Below the pieces are notes generated by a model. The model saw only the letters and a program-made list of their open reading frames with translations. It searched no databases and had not been told where the DNA came from. Of a stretch of 64,000 bases of DNA, positions 36,344 to 45,050 are shown piece after piece. Source of the DNA: Deinococcus cellulosilyticus NBRC 106333 = KACC 11606 (GTDB taxonomy: Bacteria > Deinococcota > Deinococci > Deinococcales > Deinococcaceae). The translations under genes were made by a program, and so were the position numbers. Location of the stretch: contig NZ_BJXB01000021.1 of NCBI RefSeq assembly GCF_007990775.1, positions 1 through 64,000 on the forward strand, written 5' to 3'. Position 1 is the first letter of the stretch; each line of letters begins with the position of its first letter.

Positions 36344-37168
36344 ATGCAGAACGTTCAATCCAACCCCATCACGGTCAAAAGAAGCGGCGTGGTCCTCAAA
36401 GGCTTCAAAGATGCGGCAAGCCAGTTCGGTTTCTTTGTTGCGGGCATCTCCCTCCTGCTGGTCGGGTGGTGGATCGTCGGACAGAACATCAAGGACCTCC
36501 CCACCCCTATCGATGTCTTTCAGGCCCTGAAAACCCTGCTCTCCGATCCTTACTACGAGCGCGGTCCAAACGACCGGGGCATCCTGAACCTGCTGCTGAG
36601 TTCCCTCAGCCGGGTGGCCGGAGGCTTCCTGCTCGGTGCCCTGGTGGCCATCCCCCTCGGTGTACTGATGGGCAGCGTCCCTTTTGCCAAGAGACTGATC
36701 GATCCCATCGTGCAACTGCTGCGCCCCGTGAGCCCTCTGGCCTGGTTCCCCATCGGTCTGACCGTGTTCCAGAGCGCAGAGCCTGCCACAGTGTTCATCA
36801 TCTTCATCACTGCCCTGTGGCCCACCGTGATCAACACCGCCTTCGGGGTCGCAAACCTGCCAAAAGACTTCAAGAACGTCGCCAGGGTCTTCAAATTCAC
36901 CCCTGGACAGTACATCACCAAAGTGCTGATTCCCTTTGCCCTGCCCCACATCATCACCGGTCTGCGCATCTCCTTCGGGATTGCCTGGATGGTCATCGTG
37001 GCTGCAGAAATGCTCTCCGGCAAATCCGGCATCGGGTTTTACGTCTGGGACGCCTGGAACGCCCTGAACCTCTCGAATGTGATCTCTGCGATCTTCATCA
37101 TCGGGTTCACAGGACTCCTCTTTGACCGGTTCTTCGGATTTCTCGAGCGGAAGGTGAAATATGAATAA
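36344..37168 (+). CDS. nrtB: Nitrate ABC transporter permease
   Basis: Inner-membrane permease (274 residues) with about six helices and the permease-loop region RVFKFTPGQYITKVLIPFALPHIITGLR. It matches NrtB in PVSPLAWFPIGLTVFQSAEPATVF. AAGGAGGTG precedes the ATG; the gene overlaps nrtD by 8 bases. Confidence 0.93.
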   Translation: MQNVQSNPITVKRSGVVLKGFKDAASQFGFFVAGISLLLVGWWIVGQNIKDLPTPIDVFQALKTLLSDPYYERGPNDRGILNLLLSSLSRVAGGFLLGALVAIPLGVLMGSVPFAKRLIDPIVQLLRPVSPLAWFPIGLTVFQSAEPATVFIIFITALWPTVINTAFGVANLPKDFKNVARVFKFTPGQYITKVLIPFALPHIITGLRISFGIAWMVIVAAEMLSGKSGIGFYVWDAWNALNLSNVISAIFIIGFTGLLFDRFFGFLERKVKYE

Positions 37169-37958
37169 AGGCACCCCCACCCTGGACATCGAAGGCGTGC
37201 ACAAGGCTTTCGGAAGCTACGTCGCCGTCGAGAATGTGGACCTGAAGATCTGGCCCGGTGAATTCATCGCCCTGATCGGCCACTCTGGATGCGGCAAGAG
37301 CACCCTGCTGAACATGATCTCCGGCCTCGAAAAACCCTCCGAGGGGCACATCCGCCTGAAAGGTCGCTCTGTCGAAGGCCCCGGTCCAGACCGCGCGATG
37401 GTGTTCCAGAACTATTCGCTCTTGCCCTGGCTCAGCGTGTTCCAGAACGTGCTGGAAGCTGTCAAAGCTGCCCAGCCTGAACTCGGGGCCGCAGAACGCA
37501 AAGCCCGCGTGGAGGAGTTCCTGTCGGTCGTGGGCCTGATGCCCCACAAAGACAAGAAGCCCAGCGAACTCTCCGGCGGCATGAAACAGCGTGTGGCCAT
37601 CGCCAGAGCCTTCGCCATTCATCCTTCCGTACTGCTGCTCGACGAGCCTTTCGGAGCCCTGGACGCCATCACCAAGAGCAACCTCCACGAGGAACTCCTG
37701 AAAATGTGGTCCTTAGAGAACACCGACGGCACCCAGAAGAACGTGGTGATGGTCACCCACGACATCGACGAGGCCATCTACCTCGCCGACCGCATCGTGG
37801 TGATGAGCAACGGACCCCGCGCCCGCATCCACGAAATCATCGAAGTCCCTCTGGCCCGCCCTCGCAGCAAGGCCGAACTGATCGAAGACCCCACCTACCT
37901 GAAGATCAAGAGCCACCTGCTTTCGCTGCTGAGCGTGGTGCTGGCGCATCCCGCCTGA
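37161..37958 (+). CDS. nrtD: Nitrate ABC transporter ATP-binding protein
   Basis: ATPase of the nitrate importer (265 residues): Walker A GHSGCGKS at 40-47, Q-loop MVFQNYSLLPWLSV, signature LSGGMKQRVAIARA, Walker B LLLDEPFGALD and the His switch VTHDIDEA. It lacks the extra NrtA-like domain found in cyanobacterial NrtC, so a single NrtD type serves as the dimer. Confidence 0.93.
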   Translation: MNKGTPTLDIEGVHKAFGSYVAVENVDLKIWPGEFIALIGHSGCGKSTLLNMISGLEKPSEGHIRLKGRSVEGPGPDRAMVFQNYSLLPWLSVFQNVLEAVKAAQPELGAAERKARVEEFLSVVGLMPHKDKKPSELSGGMKQRVAIARAFAIHPSVLLLDEPFGALDAITKSNLHEELLKMWSLENTDGTQKNVVMVTHDIDEAIYLADRIVVMSNGPRARIHEIIEVPLARPRSKAELIEDPTYLKIKSHLLSLLSVVLAHPA

Positions 37959-38033
37959 ACCTGCAGGGGCGCAGCGTGCTGCGCCCTCTGGAAATTCCCA
38001 TCCCTGTCCCAATTCCCAGCAAGGAGAATCAAA

Positions 38034-39254
38034 ATGCCCAAGAACGAAGCCAACAAAGTTGTGATCGCCTCCACGTCAGGATTCACCATCCTGTTCGCTG
38101 TGTGGGTGATGTTCGCCATCATCGGCATTCCGCTGCAAAAAGAGCTGAACCTCAGTGACGCCCAGTTTGCCCTGCTCACCGCTGTGCCTGTGCTGACCGG
38201 CTCTCTGCTGCGTCTGCCTGTGGGCATCCTGGCCGACAAGTTTGGTGGAAAAAACGTCTTCACCATCCTGACACTGCTCACCAGCATTCCGCTGTTCATC
38301 CTGCCCTTTGCCAGCAGTTACAACGTCATCCTCACCCTTGCGTTCTTCGTGGGTCTGGCCGGGGTGTCTTTCGCCATCGGCAACAGCTGGATTGCGTTCT
38401 GGGTGCCCAGAGAGCGTCAGGGCCTGGCCCTTGGGACCTTTGGTGCAGGGAATGTGGGTGCCAGCATCACCAAACTGCTTGCCCCCACCCTGATCACCCT
38501 GATTCCTGCCACGGGAGCACTGATCCCCGGCGGATGGCGCTTTGTGCCCCTGCTGTACGGAGTGTTGCTGCTGCTGACCGCTGCTTTCATCCACTTCTAC
38601 GCCCCTGAAGATCGCAAGAACAGCACCCCCAAAACCCTCTCCCAGTGGCTCTCACCCCTGAAGCACATTCAGGTCTGGAGATTCGGTCTGTACTACGTGA
38701 TCTTCTTCGGTGCTTACGTGGCCCTGTCCAGCTGGCTTCCCAAATATTACAAAACCGTGTATGGGATGGACCTTGCTGTCGCTGGACTGCTGACTGCCCT
38801 CTTCATCTTCCCTGCCAGCCTGCTGCGTCCTCTGGGGGGTTTCCTCAGTGACAAATTCGGTCCTCGCATCGTGACCCTGTACTCCTTCGTGGTGTGCGTG
38901 GTGGCCAGTCTGCTGCTCAGCCTGAACACCTCCATCATGCCGCTGCCCCTGTTCCTCACGGCCACTTTGCTGCTCGGTGTGGGGATGGGTGTGGGCAAAG
39001 CCTCCACCTACAAGCTGATCGCCAACTGGTATGGCGCAGACATGGGTGTGGTGGGTGGCCTGGTGGGTCTGCTGGGCGGCCTGGGTGGGTTCTTCCTGCC
39101 CCTGCTGTTCGCCAGCACCGCGAAGGCCTACGCTCCCAGTGCGTTCGTGTGGCTCCTGGGGTTCAGTGTGATCAGCATGGCGATCTTCATGGGGGCCGTG
39201 CGGATGATTCAGGCCAGAGAAGTGCGCAGCAATCTGGTGGCCGCAGACGACTGA
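38034..39254 (+). CDS. narK: NarK-type nitrate/nitrite transporter
   Basis: Major-facilitator protein with twelve predicted helices (406 residues). It has the NNP-family nitrate signature GLAGVSFAIGNSW in helix 5 and LRLPVGILADKFGGK between helices 2 and 3; the second signature region GKASTYKLIANWYGADMGVVGGLVGLLGGLGGF is also clear. It may import nitrate or export surplus nitrite. An ABC and an MFS carrier in one operon give high- and low-affinity routes. AAGGAGAAT precedes the ATG. Confidence 0.93.
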   Translation: MPKNEANKVVIASTSGFTILFAVWVMFAIIGIPLQKELNLSDAQFALLTAVPVLTGSLLRLPVGILADKFGGKNVFTILTLLTSIPLFILPFASSYNVILTLAFFVGLAGVSFAIGNSWIAFWVPRERQGLALGTFGAGNVGASITKLLAPTLITLIPATGALIPGGWRFVPLLYGVLLLLTAAFIHFYAPEDRKNSTPKTLSQWLSPLKHIQVWRFGLYYVIFFGAYVALSSWLPKYYKTVYGMDLAVAGLLTALFIFPASLLRPLGGFLSDKFGPRIVTLYSFVVCVVASLLLSLNTSIMPLPLFLTATLLLGVGMGVGKASTYKLIANWYGADMGVVGGLVGLLGGLGGFFLPLLFASTAKAYAPSAFVWLLGFSVISMAIFMGAVRMIQAREVRSNLVAADD

Positions 39255-39261
39255 GAAAAGC

Positions 39262-39298
39262 AATCAGCCCTCAGCTGTCAGCAGTCGGTTCAAGAAAC
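39262..39298. repeat. Heptad repeats, reverse orientation
   Basis: TCAGCCC, TCAGCTG, TCAGCAG, TCGG at 7-base spacing just after narK. Confidence 0.55.
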
Positions 39299-39300
39299 AG

Positions 39301-39325
39301 GAGGCCCAATGGGCCTCTTTTTTTG
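39301..39325 (+). terminator. Terminator of the nrt-narK operon
   Basis: GAGGCCC-AAT-GGGCCTC followed by TTTTTTTG. Confidence 0.8.
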
Positions 39326-39467
39326 CATCTTTTCATGCTGCAGTCTGGTTTCAGGTGTGGCTCACAGCCCTCAAAGAGAGCCCTGCTTCCTAGAGCGATC
39401 CTTAAAACAAGGCTTAAAAAATCACAATATTTCTGTGTTTGTTACCGGATTCTGCCCTGCTGCTTCC

Positions 39468-39473
39468 TATATT
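39468..39473 (+). promoter_or_regulatory. -10 box of ypfJ (leaderless)
   Basis: TATATT followed by 6 bases and the ATG at 39480. Confidence 0.5.
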
Positions 39474-39479
39474 GGCACC

Positions 39480-40292
39480 ATGGACTGGAAAAGATTAGGA
39501 CAGAGTGGAAATGTGGAGGACCGTCGTGGGATTCCGGGCGGTGGACTGGCCATCGGGGGTGGGGCGGGCCTCATCATTCTGATTGTCAGTTTGCTGTTCG
39601 GAGGCAATCCCGGGCAGATCCTCAATCAACTGAATGGAAACTCCCAGCAAACCGCACAACCCAAGAACGATGAAATCTTTCAATTCACCAAAGCCGTTCT
39701 GGGGAGCACCGATGAGTACTGGGGGGCGGTCTTCCAGAAATCTGGACGCACCTACCGTGAACCGACCCTGGCCCTCTTCACTGCAGGAACCCAGACAGCG
39801 TGTGGCAATGCCACCTCTGCAACAGGTCCCTTCTACTGCCCGAACGACCAGAAGATCTACGTGGACCCCAGTTTCTTTGATACTCTGGCAAGTCGTTTTG
39901 ATGCAAAAGGGGATTTTGCTGCAGCTTACGTGATTGCCCACGAGGTGGGACACCACGTGCAGAACGAACTGAACATTCTGGATCAGGTGCAGGCCAGTGG
40001 GGACCGCCAGGGGGCCAACTCTGCTGCAGTGCGTCTTGAACTTCAGGCCGACTGCTTTGCCGGGGTGTGGGCCAATTCTCTTGCAAACACCAGCAACCCC
40101 ATCGTGACCGCTCAGGACATCAATGAGGGACGTGTCGCTGCCCAGTCGGTCGGGGATGACGCCCTGCAGGAACGCTCCAGAGGCTACTCTGACCCTGAAA
40201 CCTTCACCCACGGGACCAGTGCCCAGCGAGACCAGTGGTTCAGCACGGGTGTTCGCACAGGTGACCCCAACAAGTGCAACACCTTCAGGTAA
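39480..40292 (+). CDS. ypfJ: YpfJ family zinc metallopeptidase
   Basis: A 270-residue neutral zinc metallopeptidase. N-terminus MDWKRLGQSGNVEDRRG matches E. coli YpfJ, followed by one transmembrane helix (about 27-44) and a periplasmic/extracellular domain with VIAHEVGHHVQ (HEXXH, about residue 154) and the downstream ELQADCFAGVW. The start at 39480 is chosen by this match and by the -10 box 6 bases upstream; an in-frame extension to 39309 is rejected. Substrates are unknown. Confidence 0.92.
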   Translation: MDWKRLGQSGNVEDRRGIPGGGLAIGGGAGLIILIVSLLFGGNPGQILNQLNGNSQQTAQPKNDEIFQFTKAVLGSTDEYWGAVFQKSGRTYREPTLALFTAGTQTACGNATSATGPFYCPNDQKIYVDPSFFDTLASRFDAKGDFAAAYVIAHEVGHHVQNELNILDQVQASGDRQGANSAAVRLELQADCFAGVWANSLANTSNPIVTAQDINEGRVAAQSVGDDALQERSRGYSDPETFTHGTSAQRDQWFSTGVRTGDPNKCNTFR

Positions 40293-40304
40293 AACATCTT
40301 TCCA

Positions 40305-40334
40305 GGAAGCCCTCTTTGAAGAGGGCTTCTTTTC
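40305..40334 (+). terminator. ypfJ terminator
   Basis: GAAGCCCTCTT-TG-AAGAGGGCTTC followed by TTTTC. Confidence 0.8.
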
Positions 40335-40342
40335 TGGAGCAC

Positions 40343-40370
40343 AAAACAAAAAATTCGCCTTGACGGCGAC
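40343..40370 (-). terminator. Terminator of the small Gly-rich protein gene
   Basis: On the minus strand TCGCC-GTCAA-GGCGA is followed by ATTTTTTGTTTT. The U-tract string is identical to one at 42775-42791. Confidence 0.65.
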
Positions 40371-40412
40371 CAGGAAGAATGTTCGGCATGGGCTGCAGCA
40401 GCTTCTAGCGGG

Positions 40413-40607
40413 TCACTCACCACCCCCTCCTCCACCATCTCCACCTCCACAGTCCCCACCGGAGTCACCCCAGCAAGAGTCCCCACCAGAGATGTCTGCT
40501 CCACCTCCAGGGTCTCCAGACCGGTAGCGCCTGGGGGTTCCGAGCGCCATCAGGCTGACAAAAAACACCAGAATGACAATCAAGATCAAAAACATCATCA
40601 CGTCCAT
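40413..40607 (-). CDS. Small membrane protein with a Gly/Cys-rich tail
   Basis: A 64-residue protein: one transmembrane helix (about 4-22), a short basic stretch PRRYRS, then a Gly/Asp/Ser-rich tail with CWGDSGGDCGGGDGGGGGG. TCAGGAGGAAATC upstream gives a strong ribosome-binding site, and a terminator follows, so the gene is probably real although it resembles no family I know. Confidence 0.6.
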   Translation of the reverse strand: MDVMMFLILIVILVFFVSLMALGTPRRYRSGDPGGGADISGGDSCWGDSGGDCGGGDGGGGGGE

Positions 40608-40704
40608 GATTTCCTCCTGACACTTCAGAGAGCAAATATGAATTTTCGCTTACTGGACGCCTTTTCCTGTGTCTGTATTGTTTCAGGTGTTGGTCATGGA
40701 ATTG

Positions 40705-41601
40705 TCAGTTGTTCAGGTGCTTCAGGTCATGGTGAAGTTGCTGAAGATGATGCTGCAGGTAGTCCTGCACAAAGTCTTTGAGGTAAGAGGTGTCTTTGCG
40801 CACCCAGGCCCACTCCATGAGCCACAACCTGCGCACCACCACCGCAAGAGGCAGAAAGGCAAGTTGATCCCGCATTTCTGGAAACATCAGGAAGTAGCCT
40901 GCGAAATACGCCTGCTGCACATCATCAAAATCTTCCCTGTGACTCTGGTGGGCAAGGGTGGCGGCCCATTCCATCACCAGTGGAGCGTGCTGACAGTCAT
41001 CGAAATCGATGAAACCAGGCCTGTCTTCCTGAAACAGGTAATTGCTCTGGTGCAGGTCTCCATGGATCAGGGCCATCTGCAGTTTTCCCTGTTCCATGTG
41101 CTGCGAAAAGGTCAGCAGCAGGTCATGCAGGTGAAAGACATCATGTTCCTGGATCAGCAGATCCTTCACCAGCACTGGAACCTGAAATTGAGGTCTTGGA
41201 GCAGGATGGTGTTTCACAAAAGCCAGAGCCCTCCGGTGAAAGTGGGCTGTGGCTGCACCGAGGGCCTGCATCTGTGCCAGTGTGGGGTGCTCCAGAAATG
41301 TGCCTTCCAGGAATTCCCACAGGCTGGCCACATATGCTCTGTCCTGAAATTGAACCTGCTGGCTCCATTTGCCATCTGGAAAGGGCAGGGGCCGTTGCAC
41401 TGTGAACAGCAGGTCTGGTCTGAGTGAACCCACCAGTTCCCTTTCGGTCTGGCGTTGTTCCGGGGTGTATCTGGCCTGTGGGCTGAGCCTGAGCAGGTGG
41501 GGCCTGCCCTGCAAGTAAATCTGGAAGGTGAAATTCTCTGCCTGTCCCAGAGGTTTCAGGTCGGCAGCGGAAAGGTTGAGGCTGGAGAGAAGGGAATGCA
41601 T
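40705..41601 (-). CDS. Phosphotransferase (APH) family kinase
   Basis: A 298-residue kinase-like protein of the APH/choline-kinase superfamily: the catalytic loop IHGDLHQSNYLF and the metal-binding FIDFDDCQHAP are intact. It belongs near SrkA/homoserine-kinase-type proteins; the substrate cannot be named. The ATG at 41601 (MHSLLSSLN) has AAAGG upstream; the in-frame part to 41706 covers a promoter and a hairpin and is not coding. An early terminator in the leader suggests regulation by attenuation. Confidence 0.8.
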   Translation of the reverse strand: MHSLLSSLNLSAADLKPLGQAENFTFQIYLQGRPHLLRLSPQARYTPEQRQTERELVGSLRPDLLFTVQRPLPFPDGKWSQQVQFQDRAYVASLWEFLEGTFLEHPTLAQMQALGAATAHFHRRALAFVKHHPAPRPQFQVPVLVKDLLIQEHDVFHLHDLLLTFSQHMEQGKLQMALIHGDLHQSNYLFQEDRPGFIDFDDCQHAPLVMEWAATLAHQSHREDFDDVQQAYFAGYFLMFPEMRDQLAFLPLAVVVRRLWLMEWAWVRKDTSYLKDFVQDYLQHHLQQLHHDLKHLNN

Positions 41602-41660
41602 GACGCGCCTTTCAGAAGGAGGGAGGTGCAGGAGAAGCAACAGACAAAGACAATAAAAAA

Positions 41661-41716
41661 GTCGGCACTTGGCCGACTGATAAAAACAGTGTACCCTGAT
41701 ATGCACTTTTTGTCAA
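41661..41716 (-). promoter_or_regulatory. Promoter, operator and early terminator of the APH-family gene
   Basis: Reading leftward: TTGACA (41711-41716), 17 bases, TACACT (41688-41693), then a dyad ACTGTTTTTATCAGT and a hairpin GTCGGCC-AAGT-GCCGAC ending in TTTTTTATT at about 41655. A consensus promoter thus runs directly into an intrinsic terminator 55 bases before the start codon. A near copy exists at 42775-42841. Confidence 0.6.
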
Positions 41717-41900
41717 ATCTATTCATGTCCATTTGCAAGATCAAAAGAGAATCTCTTGCCAGACGCATTGGGAACCTCAATGCTGACCTGTGGCTCAGGA
41801 AAAGATCCTGAAACGCACCGCCCAGTAAGTGCTTTGGCATACGCCAGTTCAGGCATGTGTGGACCTGCGGTTTTCCATACGCTGGGCATCAGGTGCCCCC

Positions 41901-42776
41901 ATGAATCCGATCCAGAGCAGACCCCCCTTCCGATGGAACCTGCAAAAAGCAGAACAGCTTGGAACCCTGCCCCAGGAAGGTACAGAAGCTTACCCTGAAT
42001 TTTTGCAGGACCTCAGAAGCTGCGCTGCGAAAGTGCTGGCCTTCAGCGACAATTGTGATCTGGTTTTTGTGGGGCGTTCTCCTGAAAGTCTTTACGATCA
42101 CCTGCAGGGTGCACTGCAAGACACCCACTGGCAAGACCGCCTGCAGATGCTCAACATTTCCATCGGTGGCTGGGAGGTGACCTCCATTGAAAAGGAAAAC
42201 CCTGGAGCTTTAAAGGCCATTGAACAGCAATTTCTGGCCCTGGGTCTGACCCCTCTGCAGATCCTGGCTCGCCCTCATCCGGTGGCTTTTGTGGATCTGG
42301 TGTGTGGGGGCTCCACTTTTCTGTCCCTGTACCTCCTGCTGCTGCACTGGGCTGCCAGAGACGGCGTTCCTGCCCGCGTGTTGTGCAACAAACTTCGGTT
42401 CATCGGGATCGTGGAAGCCCTCAAAACCAGTCCCAACACCTGGAGGTGGCATCAGAAGGCAAAGTGGGGAAATGCACCCATCCCCGAGGTCAAGAATGTC
42501 TCGGTGCCGTACCGTTTCTGGTTTTACCTGGGCGACCAGCAACACAAAGTGGCCCGCTGGAACCCACCTTTCTGCTGGACAGAAACCGCAATGCAGGAAC
42601 CTCCCAGAGAATTCTGGCACCTGCAGGCACTGGGATTTGCCCGCACCCTTCACCTGACGGGCAGCAGCAAAACTGAAAAACAGCACCTTGTGCGTGAAAT
42701 GGTTCAGCTTCCTGCCATGAAAGAAGGCTGGTACCGGACGCTGGTGATGCAGATCAAAGCTGGAGTGAGGGGATAA
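41901..42776 (+). CDS. Conserved hypothetical protein, possibly phosphoribosyltransferase-like
   Basis: A 291-residue protein. CDLVFVGRSPESLYDHLQG resembles the first strand and loop of PRTase-like proteins, and FVDLVCGGSTF could be a PRPP-loop variant of the usual acidic pair plus GxT pattern. The C-terminal half is rich in Trp and aromatic residues. The start (MNPIQSRPPF) is set where AGGTG precedes the ATG. It lies between two APH-family genes; no link is known. The fold suggestion is tentative. Confidence 0.5.
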   Translation: MNPIQSRPPFRWNLQKAEQLGTLPQEGTEAYPEFLQDLRSCAAKVLAFSDNCDLVFVGRSPESLYDHLQGALQDTHWQDRLQMLNISIGGWEVTSIEKENPGALKAIEQQFLALGLTPLQILARPHPVAFVDLVCGGSTFLSLYLLLLHWAARDGVPARVLCNKLRFIGIVEALKTSPNTWRWHQKAKWGNAPIPEVKNVSVPYRFWFYLGDQQHKVARWNPPFCWTETAMQEPPREFWHLQALGFARTLHLTGSSKTEKQHLVREMVQLPAMKEGWYRTLVMQIKAGVRG

Positions 42777-42841
42777 AACAAAAAATTCGCCCTTAAGGCG
42801 ACTGATAAAAACAGTATAGCACGATATGCAATATTCAGCAA
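42775..42841 (-). promoter_or_regulatory. Second promoter-operator-terminator cassette
   Basis: Reading leftward: TTGCTG (42836-42841), 17 bases, TATACT (42813-42818), the same ACTG...CAGT dyad, hairpin TCGCC-TTAAG-GGCGA and a U-rich tail. CGACTGATAAAAACAGT (42799-42815) is identical to 41674-41690. Here no gene follows leftward, so only an RNA of about 30 bases is predicted. Confidence 0.55.
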
Positions 42842-42873
42842 GTGAAACCAGCGCACTTCATGAAAGGACCTCC

Positions 42874-43899
42874 ATGACCGAATTCTCCCAGCTCACGGCA
42901 AAAGCCCAGATCTACCGTCTCAGGCAGGCTGCATTTCAGGCCCTGAAAGCCTATCCTTTCGAGGTCAAACGCCTCACCGTGCTGAACCACGGATTCAACA
43001 CCACCTTCCGGGTGGATGACACTGAGGGCAACAAATACGCCCTGCGCATCAATGTGAACAGCAGACGCAGCATCGAAAATGTGAATGCAGAAGTGGCCTG
43101 GCTGGATGCCCTGGCCCGGGAGACCGACATTCCCGTGGTGAAACCCCTGCGCACCAGAGACGGGGAAATCCTGCAGATGGTGCAGGTCCCTGGCATGGAA
43201 GAGCCTGTTCCATCTGCCCTGTTTGACTGGATTCCAGGACCACTGCTGGGAGACCGCAAATCAACAGCGCTGTTCCGGCAGCTCGGTCAGGTGACCGCAA
43301 AACTGCACCAGCATGCAAGCTCCTGGCAGCTGCCCGAAGGCTGTGCCCTTCCAGGCACCACCAGCATATACCTGGGGGACAAAGTGGTGCTTTTTGACCA
43401 GGAAGGTCAGGACAACCTGAACGATGAGCAACTTCAACTGTTCAGCACTGTGGCAGACCGGGCACAAACTGCACTGGATGGCATTTATGCCAGAGGGGGT
43501 CAGACCTTCCCCCTTCACACCGACCTGCACAGCCACAACATCAAAGTCTGGAAAAAGACCCTGCAGATCTTTGATTTTGACGATTGTGCAATGGGACACC
43601 CGATTCAGGACATCGCCAACGCCCTGTACTACCAGATTGGCTTCCCTGAACGGGAAGCGTACCATGCAGCTTTTCAGGAAGGCTATGCAGAGGTGCTCCC
43701 CTGGACTTTCGATGATGCAGAGATCGAAGCCCTGAAAGCTGGACGGGCAATCCTGCTGGCCAATGACGTGCTGAAAAACCTGAACCCGGATGTGCGCAAG
43801 TACATTCCCAGGTTTCTGGAACGCACCACCGGACGCATGAAACACTGGCTGGAACATGGAAGTTACTGCAATCCTGCAGAAGGGACTGACCCGCAATAA
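42874..43899 (+). CDS. SrkA-like phosphotransferase (APH) family kinase
   Basis: A 341-residue kinase-like protein. The nucleotide region LNHGFNTTFRVDDTEGNKYALRI, the Brenner motif HTDLHSHNIKVW and the metal-binding IFDFDDCAMGHPIQD match the homoserine kinase II/SrkA branch of APH-like kinases. The ATG at 42874 follows AAAGGA. It is related to the gene at 40705 and lies beside the second copy of the same promoter cassette, which suggests duplication of a kinase plus control region. Confidence 0.8.
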   Translation: MTEFSQLTAKAQIYRLRQAAFQALKAYPFEVKRLTVLNHGFNTTFRVDDTEGNKYALRINVNSRRSIENVNAEVAWLDALARETDIPVVKPLRTRDGEILQMVQVPGMEEPVPSALFDWIPGPLLGDRKSTALFRQLGQVTAKLHQHASSWQLPEGCALPGTTSIYLGDKVVLFDQEGQDNLNDEQLQLFSTVADRAQTALDGIYARGGQTFPLHTDLHSHNIKVWKKTLQIFDFDDCAMGHPIQDIANALYYQIGFPEREAYHAAFQEGYAEVLPWTFDDAEIEALKAGRAILLANDVLKNLNPDVRKYIPRFLERTTGRMKHWLEHGSYCNPAEGTDPQ

Positions 43900-43910
43900 A
43901 CTTTCTTCAA

Positions 43911-43945
43911 ACAAAAAGCCGTCCAGTTGAATTCTGGACGGCTGT
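43911..43945. terminator. Terminator between two convergent genes
   Basis: AGCCGTCCAG-TTGAATT-CTGGACGGCT with an A-run on the left. Confidence 0.7.
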
Positions 43946-43956
43946 CACATGATTCT

Positions 43957-44493
43957 TCAGCGGACAAAGGTGGGCATGGGAGGGGCAGGAATGCTGGTGG
44001 CTTCCTCCGGGGTGCGGGCATGCCTGCGCTGCAACTCCAGTTCCAGGCTTTCAAAGCCCTTGCGCATGGCCCACTCGTGGTTCCAGCGAAAAATGGGCTT
44101 CATCAAAAAAGACAGATATTTCAGCAGTGGCTTTTCTGCAACGATGGACCAGTCATAGGTGATGTTCACGCAGTCCCCATCCTGCCTGAACGTCCAGATG
44201 CCCCTCCCCACAAAATCCCCTTTTGCCTCCAGGCTGAATCCATACGGGGCCCTCACCTCGGTGACTGTGAAAGACCAGCGCAGGGTGTAAGGCAACCAGC
44301 CTTTGGTGTACAGGTCCACCACCCTGCCGACCCCACTGGCATTTCCGGGGTTCAGGACTTTGACCTCCAGGTAGACACTGGGCCACCAGCGGGGCAGGCT
44401 TTCAGCATCTGCCAGAATGTCGCTGATTTCCTGGCAGGTGCTTTTCACGCGCCAGTGGGTCACGAAGTGGTAACTGTTGGTGCTTTCCGTCAT
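43957..44493 (-). CDS. SRPBCC family (polyketide cyclase/START-like) protein
   Basis: A 178-residue protein with the SRPBCC pattern: FVTHWRVKSTCQEISDILADAESLPRWWPSV at the N-terminus and a WTFRQDGDCVNITYDW beta segment before the long C-terminal helix. Such proteins bind hydrophobic ligands. ATG at 44493 follows GAGGTGA. It follows the secreted-protein genes and is probably the last gene of that operon. Confidence 0.8.
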   Translation of the reverse strand: MTESTNSYHFVTHWRVKSTCQEISDILADAESLPRWWPSVYLEVKVLNPGNASGVGRVVDLYTKGWLPYTLRWSFTVTEVRAPYGFSLEAKGDFVGRGIWTFRQDGDCVNITYDWSIVAEKPLLKYLSFLMKPIFRWNHEWAMRKGFESLELELQRRHARTPEEATSIPAPPMPTFVR

Positions 44494-44513
44494 GGGTTCA
44501 CCTCTGGCCTGAC

Positions 44514-45002
44514 TCACTGGGGAGGCAGGCAGTACTGCATGTGCTCTTCGTGCGGCACGAAGTAGGCATGGATGTCATAGTGCGGGATGGGATAACCTTC
44601 ATGACCCATCGGCTGGAATTCAAAGTCCACATGATCAATCTTCAGGTAACCCTTTGGGGTTTTCAGGGTTTCCAGCCAGGACTTTCCGGCAGCGAAATCA
44701 GCCTGTGAAGGCATGATCTCCACAAAGACCATTTTGCCATTCATGAAGCCATAAATGGGTCCCAGCGGGAAGTCCTGCAGCCTGACCCAGTGCTCACCCA
44801 TGGTCGGAACGCAATCCGAGACTTTGACGGTGTCTTCGGGAAGCCCCCACCTACGGGCAACTTTTGCCATCTCGGCCTTCTGTTCATCGGTGAAAGTGGG
44901 CATGCCAGGGGCCTGCCCCATGCTGGAATGGTCCATGCCAGAGTGATCCTGGGCCACGGCCAGACCAAGCAGCAGTGTTGCGCACAAAAGCAGTTTTTTC
45001 AT
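44514..45002 (-). CDS. Secreted TTHB210-like protein, His/Met-rich
   Basis: A 162-residue exported protein: signal peptide ending AVA/Q, then DHSGMDHSSMG, a likely copper-binding stretch, then a domain with GEHWVRLQDFPLGPIYGFMNGKMVFVEIMPSQ and PMGHEGYPIPHYDIHAYFVPHEEH. The domain resembles Thermus TTHB210, whose gene is under an ECF sigma factor. Comparison from memory; the role is unknown. Second or third gene of the operon 45892-43957. Confidence 0.65.
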   Translation of the reverse strand: MKKLLLCATLLLGLAVAQDHSGMDHSSMGQAPGMPTFTDEQKAEMAKVARRWGLPEDTVKVSDCVPTMGEHWVRLQDFPLGPIYGFMNGKMVFVEIMPSQADFAAGKSWLETLKTPKGYLKIDHVDFEFQPMGHEGYPIPHYDIHAYFVPHEEHMQYCLPPQ

Positions 45003-45019
45003 GTTTTTCCTCTGGGGTT

Positions 45020-45041
45020 CTCCCCTGCATGTGCAGGGGAG
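45020..45041. promoter_or_regulatory. Intercistronic palindrome
   Basis: CTCCCCTGCA-TG-TGCAGGGGAG, a perfect 10-bp stem between the two secreted-protein genes, without a U-run. It may set differential mRNA stability. Confidence 0.45.
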
Positions 45042-45050
45042 GAAAAGGCC

